DNA of 64,000 bases, taken from contig CM037840.1 of assembly GCA_021234535.1 (NCBI GenBank), positions 27,285,020 to 27,349,019 of the forward strand, read 5' to 3'. Origin of the DNA: Stichopus chloronotus. Its lineage: Eukaryota; Echinodermata; Holothuroidea; Aspidochirotida; Stichopodidae. The position numbers and the translations under genes are program-made. Shown here one piece after another: positions 12,301 to 23,163 of this stretch (position 1 is the first letter of the stretch; each line of letters begins with the position of its first letter). The notes under the pieces are model-generated. The model was not told the origin of the DNA, searched no databases, and was given only the letters and a program-made list of their open reading frames with translations.

Positions 12301-15300
12301 TATTTACTGCTTACACCCTGTATGAAAAGGATTACACTCAATTATGGAGGCAAGGAAGGCCATCAGTGTTACAGCCTTCGGAAGCTGTTCTCAAAACAAA
12401 ACGGCTGATTTGCAGCGTCTATTGATGTCTGTCTCCCAGCTCTTATCTCCATGAGGCCATTCACATTGTGAGCACCGTAGTGTCGAGCTGCTGGGAGACA
12501 TTATACAAGTTCAATGTATCGCAAGACAGTGAAGTTCATCAGTTTGCTGAAGAATGGTACAATCAAATGAGATTACAAAACAGCCCAGGGCACGACAGTT
12601 TATGGTGCACTTCAGTATCCGAACAATGGAGGGGTGGGGGTTGACAATGAGGGAAGCTTACCCTTCCTACATGTACCGGATGAGAGGAAAAGTCGAGGTA
12701 AGCAAACAAGAGAAATAGGGGGAAAGATAGAAGGACAAATAATCAGAATGTAAAAAAAAAATGGAAAGACGAGGAAAAGGAATATGAAAACTTGTGTACA
12801 TTATACTTTAATCATATGAATGAAAATGCTCTTTTGTCTCAAGAGTATGACACCAAAAGAGGTGCATTTAAACAAGAATATTGCTAAGATTCTCCACCGA
12901 CACGTAGTCCTTTCGCCGGTGAGGATGCCTACAGGACTGGAGCCAATGTGGCTATCCCTACAAACGACCACACAGTCGGACTCCACTGATATACTGTTTA
13001 GCACTACAGTGTAGTATTGGTTTTCAGTTGGCTTATATTGTCCTCTAAAATAACTCTTTGACTGTACCTTCATACCCTCCTAATACTTGAGGAGGAGGGA
13101 TTGCAGTACCCATCGGTCCGAGGCAGGACAGGTTCATTGGTGTACCATCGTGATGCTGTAAAGGGTCCCTGGTAATATTTAAAAAACAGATTATATTATT
13201 GTTGTTTAAATGAAAGTAGCTGGTGGATTTCAGCAACAGTCTATCCGCAACCATTTAGTTAATTAGTTCACCACTTGACCCGTTCTCTCACATTCTCGTC
13301 GGCTGGAAAGTCTCAACCAATGGCATGTGTCGAACTGGAACTGTGGAACTGGACCGACAAGTGATGGCTAGCTGTTCGTTAAATAATCAAAATGAGACTG
13401 TCTTCTTTCCATTACACCGACGTTGGTGGACACTTTGATGTTCCATCTCCTTGGAAATTACTAAGACTTTTTAGGTATTATGTAGAATGTTTAAAAGCAA
13501 ACACTATCAAAAAGAGGCTGACGTGTTATTTCTCAAAAAGTGTACGTCTTCAGACTTTGCGAGTACCTGACTCATGTAATGAATCACTTTCTTCAATCGA
13601 TTTTGCAGATGACAACATGAGCCTCCCGAAACACCAAATTTACAAAGTTTAATCGGCACAATTTGTCACTTGAAACAAATTTACCTCAACCATGGGGCTG
13701 TGTTACTAATTTTATTATATACCGCACTGTTGAAGTTTGAGTTTAATACAATTGTATTTTTCGTCTTTTTTTTTTTTTGGGGGGGGGGAGGAAGACGTGC
13801 GGCTGTGGCATGCATGAAGACGCCTACGTTGCAAAAAATACAGTCATTTCTTACGTCAATATGTTTGACCCCAAAATATTAGGGGTGTATCAGTTCTTTT
13901 TTGTTGAGTCCTGGCCCCTTTCAGTCCCCAGGACACGCCATAGTTACGCCACTAGTTTAATATCAACTAAACTCATTGTTTCTATCAGAGAAATGAGTAA
14001 ATGAATACTTACCTCACACAAGTTGTGAAGTGGTCAAGATGGGTACTCTGTAATCCACTCTTGTTTAACCTCTCCGCTGTCAATCGCTCCCTTTTGTTTT
14101 GCCAAAAGTTCAACACGCTGCGGATTTCACAGAATTTTTCCCCCGTTACTGATGAAGATGCGCAGACGTCTTGCAGTGTAACGTGTTTGAGACTGACATC
14201 ATCCCACACCCGGATGTCAGTGACATCTTTCTGAAGTTGCCAAAGCTTAGAATAAAAATAGCCATGGCAAAGACCAAGTTCGACTACCTCAGTCGGGGAT
14301 TTGAAGAAAAATAATCATCATAACTGTCATACCATATTTATTGGGACAGAATCAGTGGAGTGACCAAAAGGGGGGGGGGGAACCCTGTCGAATGTGCTCC
14401 CTTCCCCTCCTTCCCAATGAAATCCGAAAGTGAAGAACAAAGAGAAAATCTGACAAGGACAAAAGACAATTTTTATAAGACAAATAAGCTGAAAATCACG
14501 AGGCCAGAGAGACTGGAAAATTCTGTTTTGTTCAATCTGAGTGGTTTTTTATCCAAATATTTCCTCTTACACACCAGGCTCCAAATTATCCGCTTAGATA
14601 GTGTCATTACTGCTTCCCCCCTCCACTTCAACAATTGGCCCTGCATTCACAGCATGCTCTCCCCCCCCCCCCACATCAATCTGACTAAACTTATCTTTAT
14701 GACGTCATCTCGATCTAAGTAAGAGGTTTCTCCCTTCCGTTGGAGATCCTCTATCAAATAGCAACACACTTTCAATAGTACGCTCTCATCGATTTAAAAT
14801 AAAAGTAATTAATTTCTTGGAAATGTTTGTGGCTTTTAAAAAATAGTGACTGACATGCGTTACTTGTCTGTGTATCACCTCAAGTGTTCATTGACAACCA
14901 TCGATTTCCAGGGGTAGATTTATAGAAGTTCAAAAAGCATCGTCTACAGATTAGCAAATTTTGTTTTCCAGTCTTTTTATTTTAAGTGAGATAAGACCAT
15001 CGAGACCACTGAAAAATTCTTGCTCACAGAAAGTGAGGAACCAGTATTTGTGGTTTGAGTTTTGATATTTCTTTAAAGGTGGCTTATTCAGAATCAAAAG
15101 TGTTGTCCTGCTATACCAGAAACCCATTTGTTGTTATACCAATCAGAGCGAGGAAGGAAGCTCCTCTTGTAAAGCATTTGATTGGCTGGTAGAGAAAAGG
15201 GGGAAATAATATTACATTAACTTACCTGGAGAAGAATATCTCTCTCTAAGATCGACTTGGTTTGGTTTTTATTATCTTCACAATCTGAATTAAAGCTTAC

Positions 15301-15768
15301 GATCACTTGACTCTCTCTAGGTAACGGTTTGAAGTTAGCTAGAAAGTAGGACCTCTCCCGGTACGCGTCACTATCTGTAGAGGGCCAAAGCGAGATTGGG
15401 TCGAAGGTGGTGCGGAGATCTCGTAACTGAAGGGAGGCCGCTCCGGTAGCAATTACGGCCAATGCGATCACGAGGAAGGGGTGTTCGACGCAAAGTTCCC
15501 CTACGGAGGTGAAGACATAGCCATAAAACTCTCCCACGGATTTTTGGAGACCGAACTTGGCTTGTTCATCACCAAAATGGCGATCGTCTACCGCATTCGT
15601 TTGTCTACTACTTTTTAATTCTACCAGAAAATAGCAGATGGAGAACAGCACCACGAAAATCACGAAGAAGATGGCGCTTAAGATCATCAATTGTGTCATT
15701 CCCAGAAATTGCCACTGACGGTCACCGGTGTGCGTCGCCTCTACGTCGTAGTCGATTTGCCATTCCAT
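209..15768 (-). CDS. NPC1-like sterol-sensing-domain membrane protein, 3' end beyond window
   Basis: NPC1-family proteins are multi-pass RND-superfamily membrane proteins that move sterol out of lysosomes; the role of this divergent member is unknown. Exons: 15768-15226, 14245-14013, 13168-13068, 11706-11534, 10410-10279, 9522-9340, 8844-8727, 7817-7687, 7392-7243, 6725-6636, 5648-5455, 4974-4853, 3199-3061, then (after one unlocated short exon) 366-209. All 12 joins between the first 13 exons keep frame, giving 769 codons. Family hallmarks occur in NPC1 order: DPISLW, SVLNFWQN, VLGGYEG, FENATALFITIP, the TM bundle of the sterol-sensing domain, GPPVYFV, TSWLDDYLSW, CCRYY and FLPFFLSD. No N-terminal sterol-binding domain exon was found, and TAG precedes the first ATG by one codon, so either the protein lacks that domain or exons lie further upstream. 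It could also be called a patched-domain protein, but the cysteine-rich lumenal motifs favour NPC1. Confidence 0.9.
511..541. repeat. (TG)n followed by poly(G)
   Basis: About nine TG units run directly into a run of about a dozen G. Confidence 0.9.
1292..1316 (+). promoter_or_regulatory. CCAAT/TATAAA pair
   Basis: CCAATCAC at 1292-1299 and TATAAA at 1311-1316 on the plus strand, inside an NPC1-like intron. No recognisable gene starts downstream, so this may be chance in AT-rich DNA. Confidence 0.15.
2373..2541 (-). other. GC-rich island with a short hydrophobic ORF
   Basis: GC content clearly exceeds that of the flanks. On the minus strand ATG at 2539-2541 opens a 20-codon ORF (DYYRLVIAFL, VTLTYLALA, then TGA) that looks like a signal peptide or a single TM. 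The frame stays open after the TGA for about 45 codons. No family was recognised; a transposon terminus or a foreign first exon are both possible. Confidence 0.3.
3061..3199 (-). CDS. NPC1-like exon 13: FLPFFLSD segment
   Basis: Phase 1 in (GACGCTAG), phase 2 out (GTAAGT). It encodes NDTCNPCLT and later EFSHFLPFFLSDSPTEKCPE, matching NPC1 'PACVRC...[20 protein letters not shown]'. The next expected segment ('HAAYSSAVN'-like, about 20 residues) was not located between 370 and 3050. Confidence 0.87.
4853..4974 (-). CDS. NPC1-like exon 12: cysteine-rich second lumenal domain
   Basis: Acceptor TTTTTCTTTCTATAG, donor GTTTGT; phase 2 in, 1 out. TSWLDDYLSWMKN and PPCCRYYRD align with NPC1 'SSWIDDYFDWVKP...SCCRVDN'. 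The double cysteine and the following FC are conserved. Confidence 0.88.
5216..5375 (-). pseudogene. Relic duplicate of NPC1-like exon 11
   Basis: On the minus strand this stretch repeats the body of the neighbouring exon 11: AAAGATACCTACTC..ATTGG, then GCGACCACGCCCA and CAGTTGAAGAATGCGTCA. The region of the GPPVYFV codons is disrupted by indels. A TAA stop precedes the best-preserved part and no donor follows. It is therefore read as a dead tandem exon copy rather than an alternative exon. Confidence 0.75.
5455..5648 (-). CDS. NPC1-like exon 11: start of the second lumenal domain
   Basis: Strong acceptor TTTTCTGTTTTGTAG; phase 0 in, 2 out (donor GTACCT). It starts DSYLQSYY, then IGPPVYFVVKSGYDYSS, and a segment with two cysteines (ICSDHAQC), matching NPC1 'DSYMVDYF...AGPPVYFVLEEGHDYTS...CGGMGC'. 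A degraded copy lies just 3' of it. Confidence 0.9.
6636..6725 (-). CDS. NPC1-like exon 10: first TM of the second half
   Basis: Only 30 codons, phase 0 to 0 (TTGTATAG / GTATGT). VIIFALSIFVSIGLL completes the helix begun in exon 9, then LTVGRLDKNK corresponds to NPC1 'KVDIGLDQSL'. Confidence 0.82.
7243..7392 (-). CDS. NPC1-like exon 9: cytoplasmic loop between the two halves
   Basis: 50 codons, phase 0 to 0 (acceptor CTTCTCTCACAG, donor GTCAGT). A charged loop (KKDQSLESDD) leads to IMKKFLVPLLNN and the start of the next TM (AVRFIV), equivalent to NPC1 '[20 protein letters not shown]'. Confidence 0.82.
7687..7817 (-). CDS. NPC1-like exon 8: last sterol-sensing-domain helix
   Basis: Acceptor CTCCTTTTTAG, donor GTAAGT; phase 1 in, 0 out. 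SSPAIKGFTISLALSV then FALQITVLTSVLEI follows NPC1 'MPAVHTFSLFAGLAV...LLQITCFVSLLGLD'. Confidence 0.87.
8727..8844 (-). CDS. NPC1-like exon 7: sterol-sensing-domain helix
   Basis: Phase 0 in (TTATCGCAG), phase 1 out (GTCAGT). It encodes STMLGISVPSLAAATIS and LAVALVVG, matching NPC1 '[25 protein letters not shown]'. Confidence 0.85.
9340..9522 (-). CDS. NPC1-like exon 6: core sterol-sensing-domain helices
   Basis: 61 codons (residues 395-455), phase 0 to 0, two hydrophobic helices. The second ends MVPLLTLVIGTCNIFLFLQ, aligning with NPC1 'VIPFLVLAVGVDNIFILVQ'. The proline of that helix is kept, but the acidic residue of GVDN is replaced by Cys445 (GTCN). Confidence 0.9.
9764..10022 (+). repeat. 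Intronic repeat copy 1
   Basis: Matches 11155-11447 over its length, in the same orientation: both begin AAAGACAAA.ACTCATC, share GCTGTCAATCAAAGAG, and end GGGTGATGAGT...CTGCCTT. It lies in the intron between NPC1-like exons 6 and 5. No coding content or terminal inverted repeat was seen. Confidence 0.8.
10279..10410 (-). CDS. NPC1-like exon 5: first helix of the sterol-sensing domain
   Basis: 132 nt, phase 0 to 0. It starts RSLEDEV, the direct counterpart of NPC1 'RSIEDEL', followed by the membrane segment around ITAAFYGVLFLYKAFI. Donor GTGAGC. Confidence 0.88.
11155..11447 (+). repeat. Intronic repeat copy 2
   Basis: Second copy of the repeat at 9764-10022, with a ~40-nt insertion in the middle (CAGGGACTTGCTATATGT region). 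It sits in the next intron of the same gene (between exons 5 and 4), so either a mobile element inserted twice or an intron segment was duplicated. Confidence 0.8.
11477..11500. repeat. Perfect 10-bp-arm hairpin, left of exon 4
   Basis: AAGGAGGTTC - CTTA - GAACCTCCTT, immediately 3' of NPC1-like exon 4 on the minus strand. Confidence 0.85.
11534..11706 (-). CDS. NPC1-like exon 4: end of middle lumenal domain
   Basis: Acceptor TTTCACCTGCAG and donor GAG|GTAGTT; phase 1 in, 0 out. It encodes DEDFENATALFITIP, then a helix with WEQAFLELM and LSYSAE, matching NPC1 'YNNATALVITFP...AWEKEFINF...ISFTAE'. The open frame continues past the donor into an intronic palindrome; homology to the next exon shows that this extension is not coding. 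Confidence 0.87.
11924..11946. repeat. Perfect 10-bp-arm hairpin, right of exon 4
   Basis: AGGAGGTTCT - TGT - AGAACCTCCT, nearly the same arms as the hairpin at 11477-11500. The two lie on either side of exon 4. Confidence 0.85.
12119..12140. repeat. 22-bp perfect palindrome
   Basis: Half-site TTGCACCATAC followed at once by its reverse complement with no spacer, in an NPC1-like intron. No flanking element boundary was recognised. Confidence 0.85.
13068..13168 (-). CDS. NPC1-like exon 3: CLGPMG...VLGGYEG segment
   Basis: Short 101-nt exon, phase 2 in and phase 1 out. It encodes NLSCLGPMG followed by PPPQVLGGYEG, equivalent to the NPC1 'DPCLGTFG...LVLGGYD' stretch. Confidence 0.87.
14013..14245 (-). 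CDS. NPC1-like exon 2: middle lumenal domain
   Basis: Phase 0 in (acceptor TTCTAAG), phase 2 out (GTAAGT). It carries VTLQDVC and SVLNFWQN, matching the NPC1 'VTLQDIC...SVLNYFQN' block, with two cysteines in register. Confidence 0.88.
15226..15768 (-). CDS. NPC1-like exon 1: two TM segments and start of middle lumenal domain
   Basis: 181 codons ending in phase 0 at a GTAAGT donor. TM helix at about residues 25-48, a linker, a second TM at 97-114, then DPISLW (123-128) and a YF-x-FKPL stretch, the counterpart of the NPC1 'DLWSAP...EYF' region. ATG 15766-15768 is the first in-frame Met. TAG AAT ATG precedes it, and the same TAG could instead be the end of an acceptor (CAACTGTAG), so the start is provisional. 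Confidence 0.85.
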
Positions 15769-15769
15769 A

Positions 15770-15887
15770 TTCTACAGTTGAGCTTCAGCACCTGACGGAA
15801 AGAGCAGACGATCCGCGCGTAATGACTGTATTCTACGGTTGAGTTTCAACACCTGTAAGAGCGGCAAAAGATCGCGTAGTGACTGTT
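15770..15887 (+). repeat. 60-bp tandem duplication at the 5' edge of NPC1-like exon 1
   Basis: Two diverged units, 15770-15829 and 15830-15887, each starting TTCTAC.GTTGAG and ending TAGTGACTGT or TAATGACTGT. The duplication abuts the putative start codon or acceptor of exon 1. Confidence 0.75.
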
Positions 15888-16018
15888 TACTTAGGAAGAA
15901 AGACAACGATCATTTGTTTTGTTTTTGTTTTTATGTTACAAAATACCGAAGATCGGGGACGGCACTTTACTTTGCTTGGTCAAAATCTCAACCTACAGAA
16001 CGCTCTTCAATGGATGTC

Positions 16019-16380
16019 ATAGTGTTGTTTGAATTTACTTTTACTTTGAAAACTGAAAACTTGACAAAAACAAAAAAATCAGTTATTTCTTTTTCAAGCT
16101 CAGCAGTTGAATTTCATTTACTTTTTTATAAGGTTCAAGTTGTTAGCATACATATAAGAGCCATGAAAGGACAATTATTACAATAAAATTAAATACAGCT
16201 AGTGTTGTTTGAATTTACTTTTACTTTGATAACTGAAAACTCGACAAAAACAGCAAAAAATGACTTATTTCTTTTTCAAGCTCAGCAGTTGAATTCCATT
16301 TTTTTTTATGAGGTTCAAGTCGTTAGCTAACATATACGAGCCATGAGAGGACAAATATTTCAATAAAATTAAATACAGCT
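16019..16380 (+). repeat. 180-bp direct tandem duplication
   Basis: Units 16019-16198 and 16199-16380 both start TAGTGTTGTTTGAATTTAC and end with AAAATTAAATACAGCT, with few differences. No coding potential was seen. Confidence 0.9.
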
Positions 16381-16932
16381 AAAATTATGAATGTACATAC
16401 ACCATAACAATTTTCAGGACACGTAATTTTCTATTTCCTTTCCTTCCGGTGTTTAATAATTTTTGCTTGTGTATTTGTATTTTTTTTCCCCTTCCAGTCT
16501 CATGTTGCGTCTGTCAAACTTAAACTCGCAGAGTTATCCCTTTCCAAAATGATGACAATCGCGAAAGGAAGTTGATGAGACCGTTTCAGCCTCATTGCTG
16601 TGTAGCTTTCAAACGTATATTGTATAGTCTTGAACGCGAACATAATCACTGCATTGCCTCATTGTAAGTTCTGTTTGTTGTGAATATTCAGAGAGTCGTT
16701 CGTTCCAAACTCGGACGAACATTCGAAGGGTATATCGAGGAGAAGTTTACCAATTGAAAGATATGATTTATTTCAGGCTAACACAGCAGCACTGAAACAA
16801 ATTATTTGAAAATTCGTCAAATTCTTTATTTTTCTTGGAACCCATAAACAGATCATTAAATACATTTTCAAATTTTCAAATGATGTGTAAAAGTGATATT
16901 CTCGTGTAAGGAATGGGTGGTGTATAGCTTGA

Positions 16933-17040
<108 letters not shown>

Positions 17041-18597
17041 CACTAATGATTACAGACATATATATATAAGGAACACTGTTAAGATTAAAACGTCGGTCTT
17101 TTCCTATGACAAGAAATGAGCATACGATCTCTGTAAACATTTGACTGCCATATGCATGGAATTCCCACTTCCCGAATTCCATAGTTATGCAAACTTTACC
17201 GGACATTATTTTAAAGTATACCATATAATAGCAGCTGTTACTTGTTTTATCCCATAAAGCGTCATATGGTAGTGAAACTCGATGTGTTTCATATATCTCT
17301 CTCATATCTAACATTTATAGACTTGTCACTTGAAATCTGAAAATGAAAGATGCAAACCTTTTTTTCTTTTTGAAGAATAATTTCTTTGCAGAACTTCAAC
17401 TAGAATTCCATTAGTTTCGTCACTCTCTCTCTATCTCGCACCCTTTCTCTCTGGATGTGGCATTCTGCTTGTAGCCAACAATGTATAGATCTCCCAAACG
17501 TCAAACTAGGACTTTATTCTCATCTTAAAGGAGTTGTGCACCACCAACAGAGATATAAAACAAAATGCTGGTATACAAGATAGATATCACGATGTCCTGC
17601 AGACGGATCAAACCTAGAGCAATTTTATCACCGCAGTGCACATTTCTGCTGGTATGTGCATACGGTCGTAAACAATATACAGAAGCCATTTTTTTTTTCA
17701 ATATGAATTGATTAATATTAGGTACCTGTACATTTCAAAGAATCGTTCCTTATCTAGCATCAGTGCATATATTATATAAACAGACGTCGATTTGTGTTTT
17801 TACTAATCGATTCCCGAAAACTATGTATGAATAGTTCGACTACTGACATACCATAACAGTGCGACTAGTCCAAAGGAGGATATGTTCTGTTCCTATCTCT
17901 CACCTCCCCCCTATCCCCGCCCACCCCCTTCCAAGTCACTGTTTGAATCTTTGAGACCACCCCCCCCCCCTCCGAAGCTGCGTTCAAGATGGTAGATTAT
18001 TTCACGGTTAGTTATCCACTAAAAACACAAGGTAGACAGACAGTACGTCTCACTAGTTTATCCACGAAGAATAAAAAAAGATTGTAGATAAAATAATTAC
18101 ATTCTTGAGAATAACTGGAAGAACTTTAGTAAGGCCGCCGTTGTTTGGGGGCGCTCTCTCGAAATAAGTGATAACAGAGACTGACCTTGATTATCACAGT
18201 ATTAACATCATCCATTTTTTCATGCTTTCATAATTAAGTGTCGGTGGTTTGATAAAAAAAAATGCCTTCATCAGACATGTTCACGTTCAAGACGTTGCTT
18301 ACGTCAGCTTATTTTCCGGTATTTCAGGATTTTAAAATGCACTCTTTAGTAACCATGCTCAGTGAGAAACTGTGAACTCCCCGGGTGATCAGTTCCTTAA
18401 CGGCCATCTTGTCTCATTTCCATGTTATAATCAATTGGCGTAATACAGACTTAATTGATTCAAGTAACGACGTTCTAATGGTTAGGCCTAATTGATCAAC
18501 AGGCGTCATGTGATATCTGTATAAAAGTATGACTGAGGGAGTATATCCACGGTAACTGCTCCCGCCATCACGTTGAATTTACTCGGGCACTGGTTTC

Positions 18598-19146
18598 TTA
18601 AAAGGATAGTCCAACCAGAAATTTAGCTTTGATATGTTTAAGAGTAAGTGAATGTGACCCTTATAGTAAAACTTCCATTCAGTTCCCATGCATGGTTGTC
18701 GCGATTTTATCAGTTTGAGTAACCCCCTTTGCTATCAACTGTGAACTTGAAGCAAACAGTAGTGACATCATCTCTTCACATTGCCAAAGAGTCTTTTGTT
18801 TTCTTCATTTTTAAATTTATTATTTTGACCTTGAAATCAGCAGGTGGTCAGCCTATATACTGGTTACGTGAAGGTCACAAAACTCTCATATCCCTCCTAC
18901 ATTCACATTATGATATCACTGTATATTGAAGTATTAAATTTGGTGTATATTTTAAAGAAAAACATAAAATGCTTTATAAATGTGGGGAGATGACATCACT
19001 CATGCTTGCTTCAAGTTAACTGTCATTAACAAATGTGGCAACTTCAACTGCTCATATCTCGGGAACCACACATGGGAATTGAATGGAAGTTTCACTGTAA
19101 TAGTCAGATTAACTTACTCTTCAACATATCAAAGCTATCCTTTTAA
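18598..19146. mobile_element. 549-bp fold-back element with TTAA ends
   Basis: Starts TTAAAAGGATAG and ends CTATCCTTTTAA. The terminal ~85-100 bp are inverted repeats: AGCTTTGATATGTTTAAGAG at the left mirrors the sequence around 19105-19135, and ACTTCCATTCA.TTCCCATG mirrors 19073-19092. There is no coding capacity. The TTAA borders fit piggyBac-type target preference, which is an inference. Confidence 0.75.
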
Positions 19147-22100
19147 GTCTTGCACAAGTCTTCGCCACGTATGAGCTACCACACTGAAATTTCATGCCCC
19201 TTTCAGTGACCGACCATCCAATTTATTCGATGCGCTACAAAAGGGAGAAAAAATAAAATAAGAAAGAAGGAATAGTTTTTCCTTTTGAGCTGCTGCTATT
19301 TTGGTATAGGCTGGGTGTAAACATGGCCGAAATCTCACAAATAATATATTTGCATTTAACAACTTTTGCATCATGTACTAACTCTCCAGGCGGGGATCGA
19401 GGTGGGGGGCACCCGGCCCACGTCCACCCCCCCCCATAGTTTTTTTTTTTTTTTCATGACCAACGATATTTTGATCAACGATGTTTTTTCCTTAAATGCT
19501 CCGAAAAAGTGAGCGAACAGATACGTAACATTTGCTTCCCAGATGCTAGGAAAAGGCATCTAAGCATATGTAAAACTCAAATTTTCTTGAGGGGGGACGC
19601 TTGCTCGTCGGTTGTAGGCCAAGGTGTGTGCCCCTGACCCGTTTTTTCAAAATCCTGGATCCGCGCCTGCTCTGACACTCTGCAGGCTGGCACCGTTAAT
19701 GCCACATGCTATTACAACATGCTTATTTAATTAAAAATTCAATGAACTTACTAGTCGATCAAACTTTATTGATGAAATGGGCCGCTGATCACCGTCCTGA
19801 AGATTGGTTATGGAGTCGCCCCCCTCTTTACATAACTTTTTTTTTTGGAGGGTGCTCAGAATGGTACAAGGTTTGTCCATATTTTCCAAGCCATTTTTGT
19901 CCACAAAATGTTCAACGTTTTTGGTAATCTATCTCAATTTTGAAAAAAGCTTTTTAAATAAGATAAATTCTTTTCTTTTCAAAAATAATGATACTCAATT
20001 TTTGATCTATGAAACTCACCCCAACCCCCCCCCCCCACCCCTCTCCGTCGAGTAGTGTTGACATCGATATTTGAAGCCTGTATTACAACCAGAGTCTTGT
20101 GTTAAGAAGATATTTTCTTCTCCTCAAGAAGATAGTATTTTCTTCTTCCATTATACATCCCATACAGTTCTATTAACTCATTCACACAGCACGCGCCTAC
20201 TACGATGTAAGAGTCGATACGAAAGCAACTCGACTGAGGATACTAACAGTTCAAAGAAGAGCAGTACACAGACGGGGCCGTACAAGGGAGTAGCAGTATC
20301 AACAGGCGTTGTGGGGAATGTGAGCAGGAAGGGAAAAGATTCACTAAGTCTTGACCAAGACTAAAACCGGACTGACAGCCGATGTTCACATTCATTTCTG
20401 CCGTGTGCTGAATAAGCAAAGATTACTCAAAGTCGGTGACTTAGCTCGATGATGAAGATACACTCAGCAACCCAATGATGTATGTAACTAGCCGTCGAGC
20501 ATAAACCGACCAAAAGTTAACAGATAATAATCTCTAGATTCAGTCTGACTGTGAAAGATTATTTCTTCCCGATGGATTTTATACGCAGTAGCGACTACTC
20601 AGCACCAGTCTGGTTACCAACGACCAATGTGCACATTCAGTCCGGAGCACTGGATTATCAAGAATCGTTTTTTTTTTTTTTTTCAAGAAGTTGCTAATTA
20701 GTTCGATGACGATGTATTAACTAACCTAATACCGTTTGTAAAGAGCATCGAATTCACACCAAGCACAAGCAAACCTAACAGAAAATACATCCTAGAATTA
20801 GTGATGGCGCAATTCCTTTTCAATGAATCCTGGTTAAAAATAAAACATTTGAACGTTCCTAAGCATTTTATGCCGTTACACATTCACGCTAAGCAGATGA
20901 CGTTTGAAGACGTATTGTAATTGATTATCAATTGACTCGTATAATGGTGATACACAGGTGGGAGGGGGGGGGGTGTAGAAGTCACCACCACATGTTTGGC
21001 ATCATTGAAGGCCATTACTATGATCGACGTCAGCTTCTTAACATGGCGGGGAAAAGGAAAGGATCGCTCACAAGTCATTGCTGACCATTGAATTTCAAAA
21101 ATAAATGAATAAATAAACAAAATCCTAAAAACATGTAGGCTATACAACGGCAGTGTTACTGAAAGGCGTATTTTGGCAAATAGGAGAAACTGGGGGGTTG
21201 TCCTTTCCCCCCTTTTGATATCGTTAGCAGCTGCAAACCCCCCCCCCCCCGTCCAGTACAAATTTGCCAAGTTTTTGACCAGTTCGATTTGGTCAAAGAG
21301 AGAGTGTATCGATGTTCCCGCCTAAACCTAAGAACAAAATACCTGTCTCATCAGATGTAAATAGATTTCCTTACATCACGAGTATCCTTAGTTATTACTT
21401 ATCTCATTTCTCCCAACGGATAAACGGTCTTCCATGCATAATTTGTTGCAGTCTAACAACCGCTGTGATTGTGCAGCTCAAGCTTCGTCTAATGCCGTAA
21501 GTCTCTTCTTCTCCCCCCCCCCCCCCCCCCCCCCCGTTGACTGACGAGTTTTTCTTTCAACTTTTCTGTAAGAAAAAAAAAACCTAACGTCCACATGCTT
21601 TTGAGACAAATTCTTTTCAACTCCGTAGATAGCCTACTTAAACGTCAGTTAAGGTAGCTCTGAGGCGATTTGAGGCTGAAACAGTGTTTGGAATTATAAG
21701 CCTAGAAGAAACACTGCTACCATCGCCGTAGCTCCCCATAGATTCGCTTGGAAATAAATTAACTGAACAGCCACCCGCTGGTTACTCATAGATACCGTGT
21801 GTGCATTCACGGAGTACAGTGATAACTAATTATACTAACCATTTGAGTTATGTAGGACCGCCTACCTCATGAGTAATAGACCAATGGCCGCTGGTGCTCA
21901 TGAACATTAAGTTTGTCTACTTCTGGGCTCAGTGAAAGGAATGGTCGACCATAAGCCCGCACAACGATGTGTATTACTTATGCATCAGCTTTGACTGCAT
22001 TCGTTATACCAACCAACGTCGGCGAACTATCGCTTCGATTCCAACCATACAGGTTGTAAATTATTAAAATTCGCGTGTACGTATTCACTTACACTCAGTA

Positions 22101-22809
22101 GCACTCAATACTTCTTTCTTCTTTTCCTCAGGCTAGGAATATTCACACTCTTGATCCAATCATCAGATGTAAACAAAGTCTCATAAATATAGGGACCTTG
22201 GATCTAAGATGAGTCAAATCTCTAATTGACCGCAGGTGTTTTGGTATGTACGTTAAGAAAAATGACGTATAACAACGGCAACCATGTAGGCAGTCATGTA
22301 GTGCTGTAGCCACAGAGGCTCTTCTTAGGCTTATCCTCTCCCCATTGTGATGGAGGAAAGACCGAATGCACTGCCTTTCTATATATTTTTAATTTTTTCC
22401 AAGGATGGGAATCAGAAAATCGAAAGATTCGAACAAAAAAAAAAATGCAATCGGAAACACTAGAACCGTCTTTAATACTTTATTTTTCTGGGTGTAATCA
22501 GTTCGGTCTGATTTCTTGGTGACATTTGTAGTACCCTCAAGTACGTCACTATTCATAATTATACTCGACAGTGAAGTTTCAGCTCGAACAGTTTCACACG
22601 CCACGTGGAGACATCGTTTGCTGTTTGATTTTCCAAAGGACACTTAACCAGTTAACGTTTTGGAATCACTATCAGAGTTTTACTAAAGATAAGCCTAATT
22701 GTTTACTTTGAAACAGCATTTAGATCGCTATCATTGTAGCGGTTGCATTAACCTCTTGATGGCTCTCTTAAATGATTTCTTTGGGAGAGACAAATTTACA
22801 CTTATGAAC

Positions 22810-23163
22810 TTAAAGGGAAATAGGGCGTTTGTTTTACAGGAAACATCCATATTTTTAATACCAGTATTTGTGGATTTAGAATGATAGTATATTCAAAATA
22901 AGGAATTACAGTGGCCTTCTTTTAAAGAAATTCGTTTCTCACAGATAGAAAGTCAGTTATCTGTTGCTCCACACTAATTTGTTCACCCAAACTTTTCAAA
23001 ATTCAGATGATGCATCTTCCGTTACTCATCACATACATAATGTTTTGAGGAGATGAAGCTTTTGGCAGGTGTTTAGTGATGAGACTGAATGGTTTAACAA
23101 TGACTAAAGCTATTTCTTTTGTAGGTCATGTTAGTGTATTCTAAACGCCCTACTTCCCTTTAA
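22810..23163 (+). mobile_element. MITE family A, copy 1 (354 bp)
   Basis: Bounded by TTAAAGGGAAATAGGGCG and its inverted complement (one mismatch, CTACTTCCCTTTAA). The body is shared with copies at 26658-27011 (inverted) and 46153-46505, for example TTGTTCACCCAAACTTTTCA. Non-coding and non-autonomous. Confidence 0.88.

Noticed and set aside
14360..14722. 120-codon plus-strand frame
   Set aside because: It runs through poly(G) and poly(C) tracts in an NPC1-like intron, with no motif.
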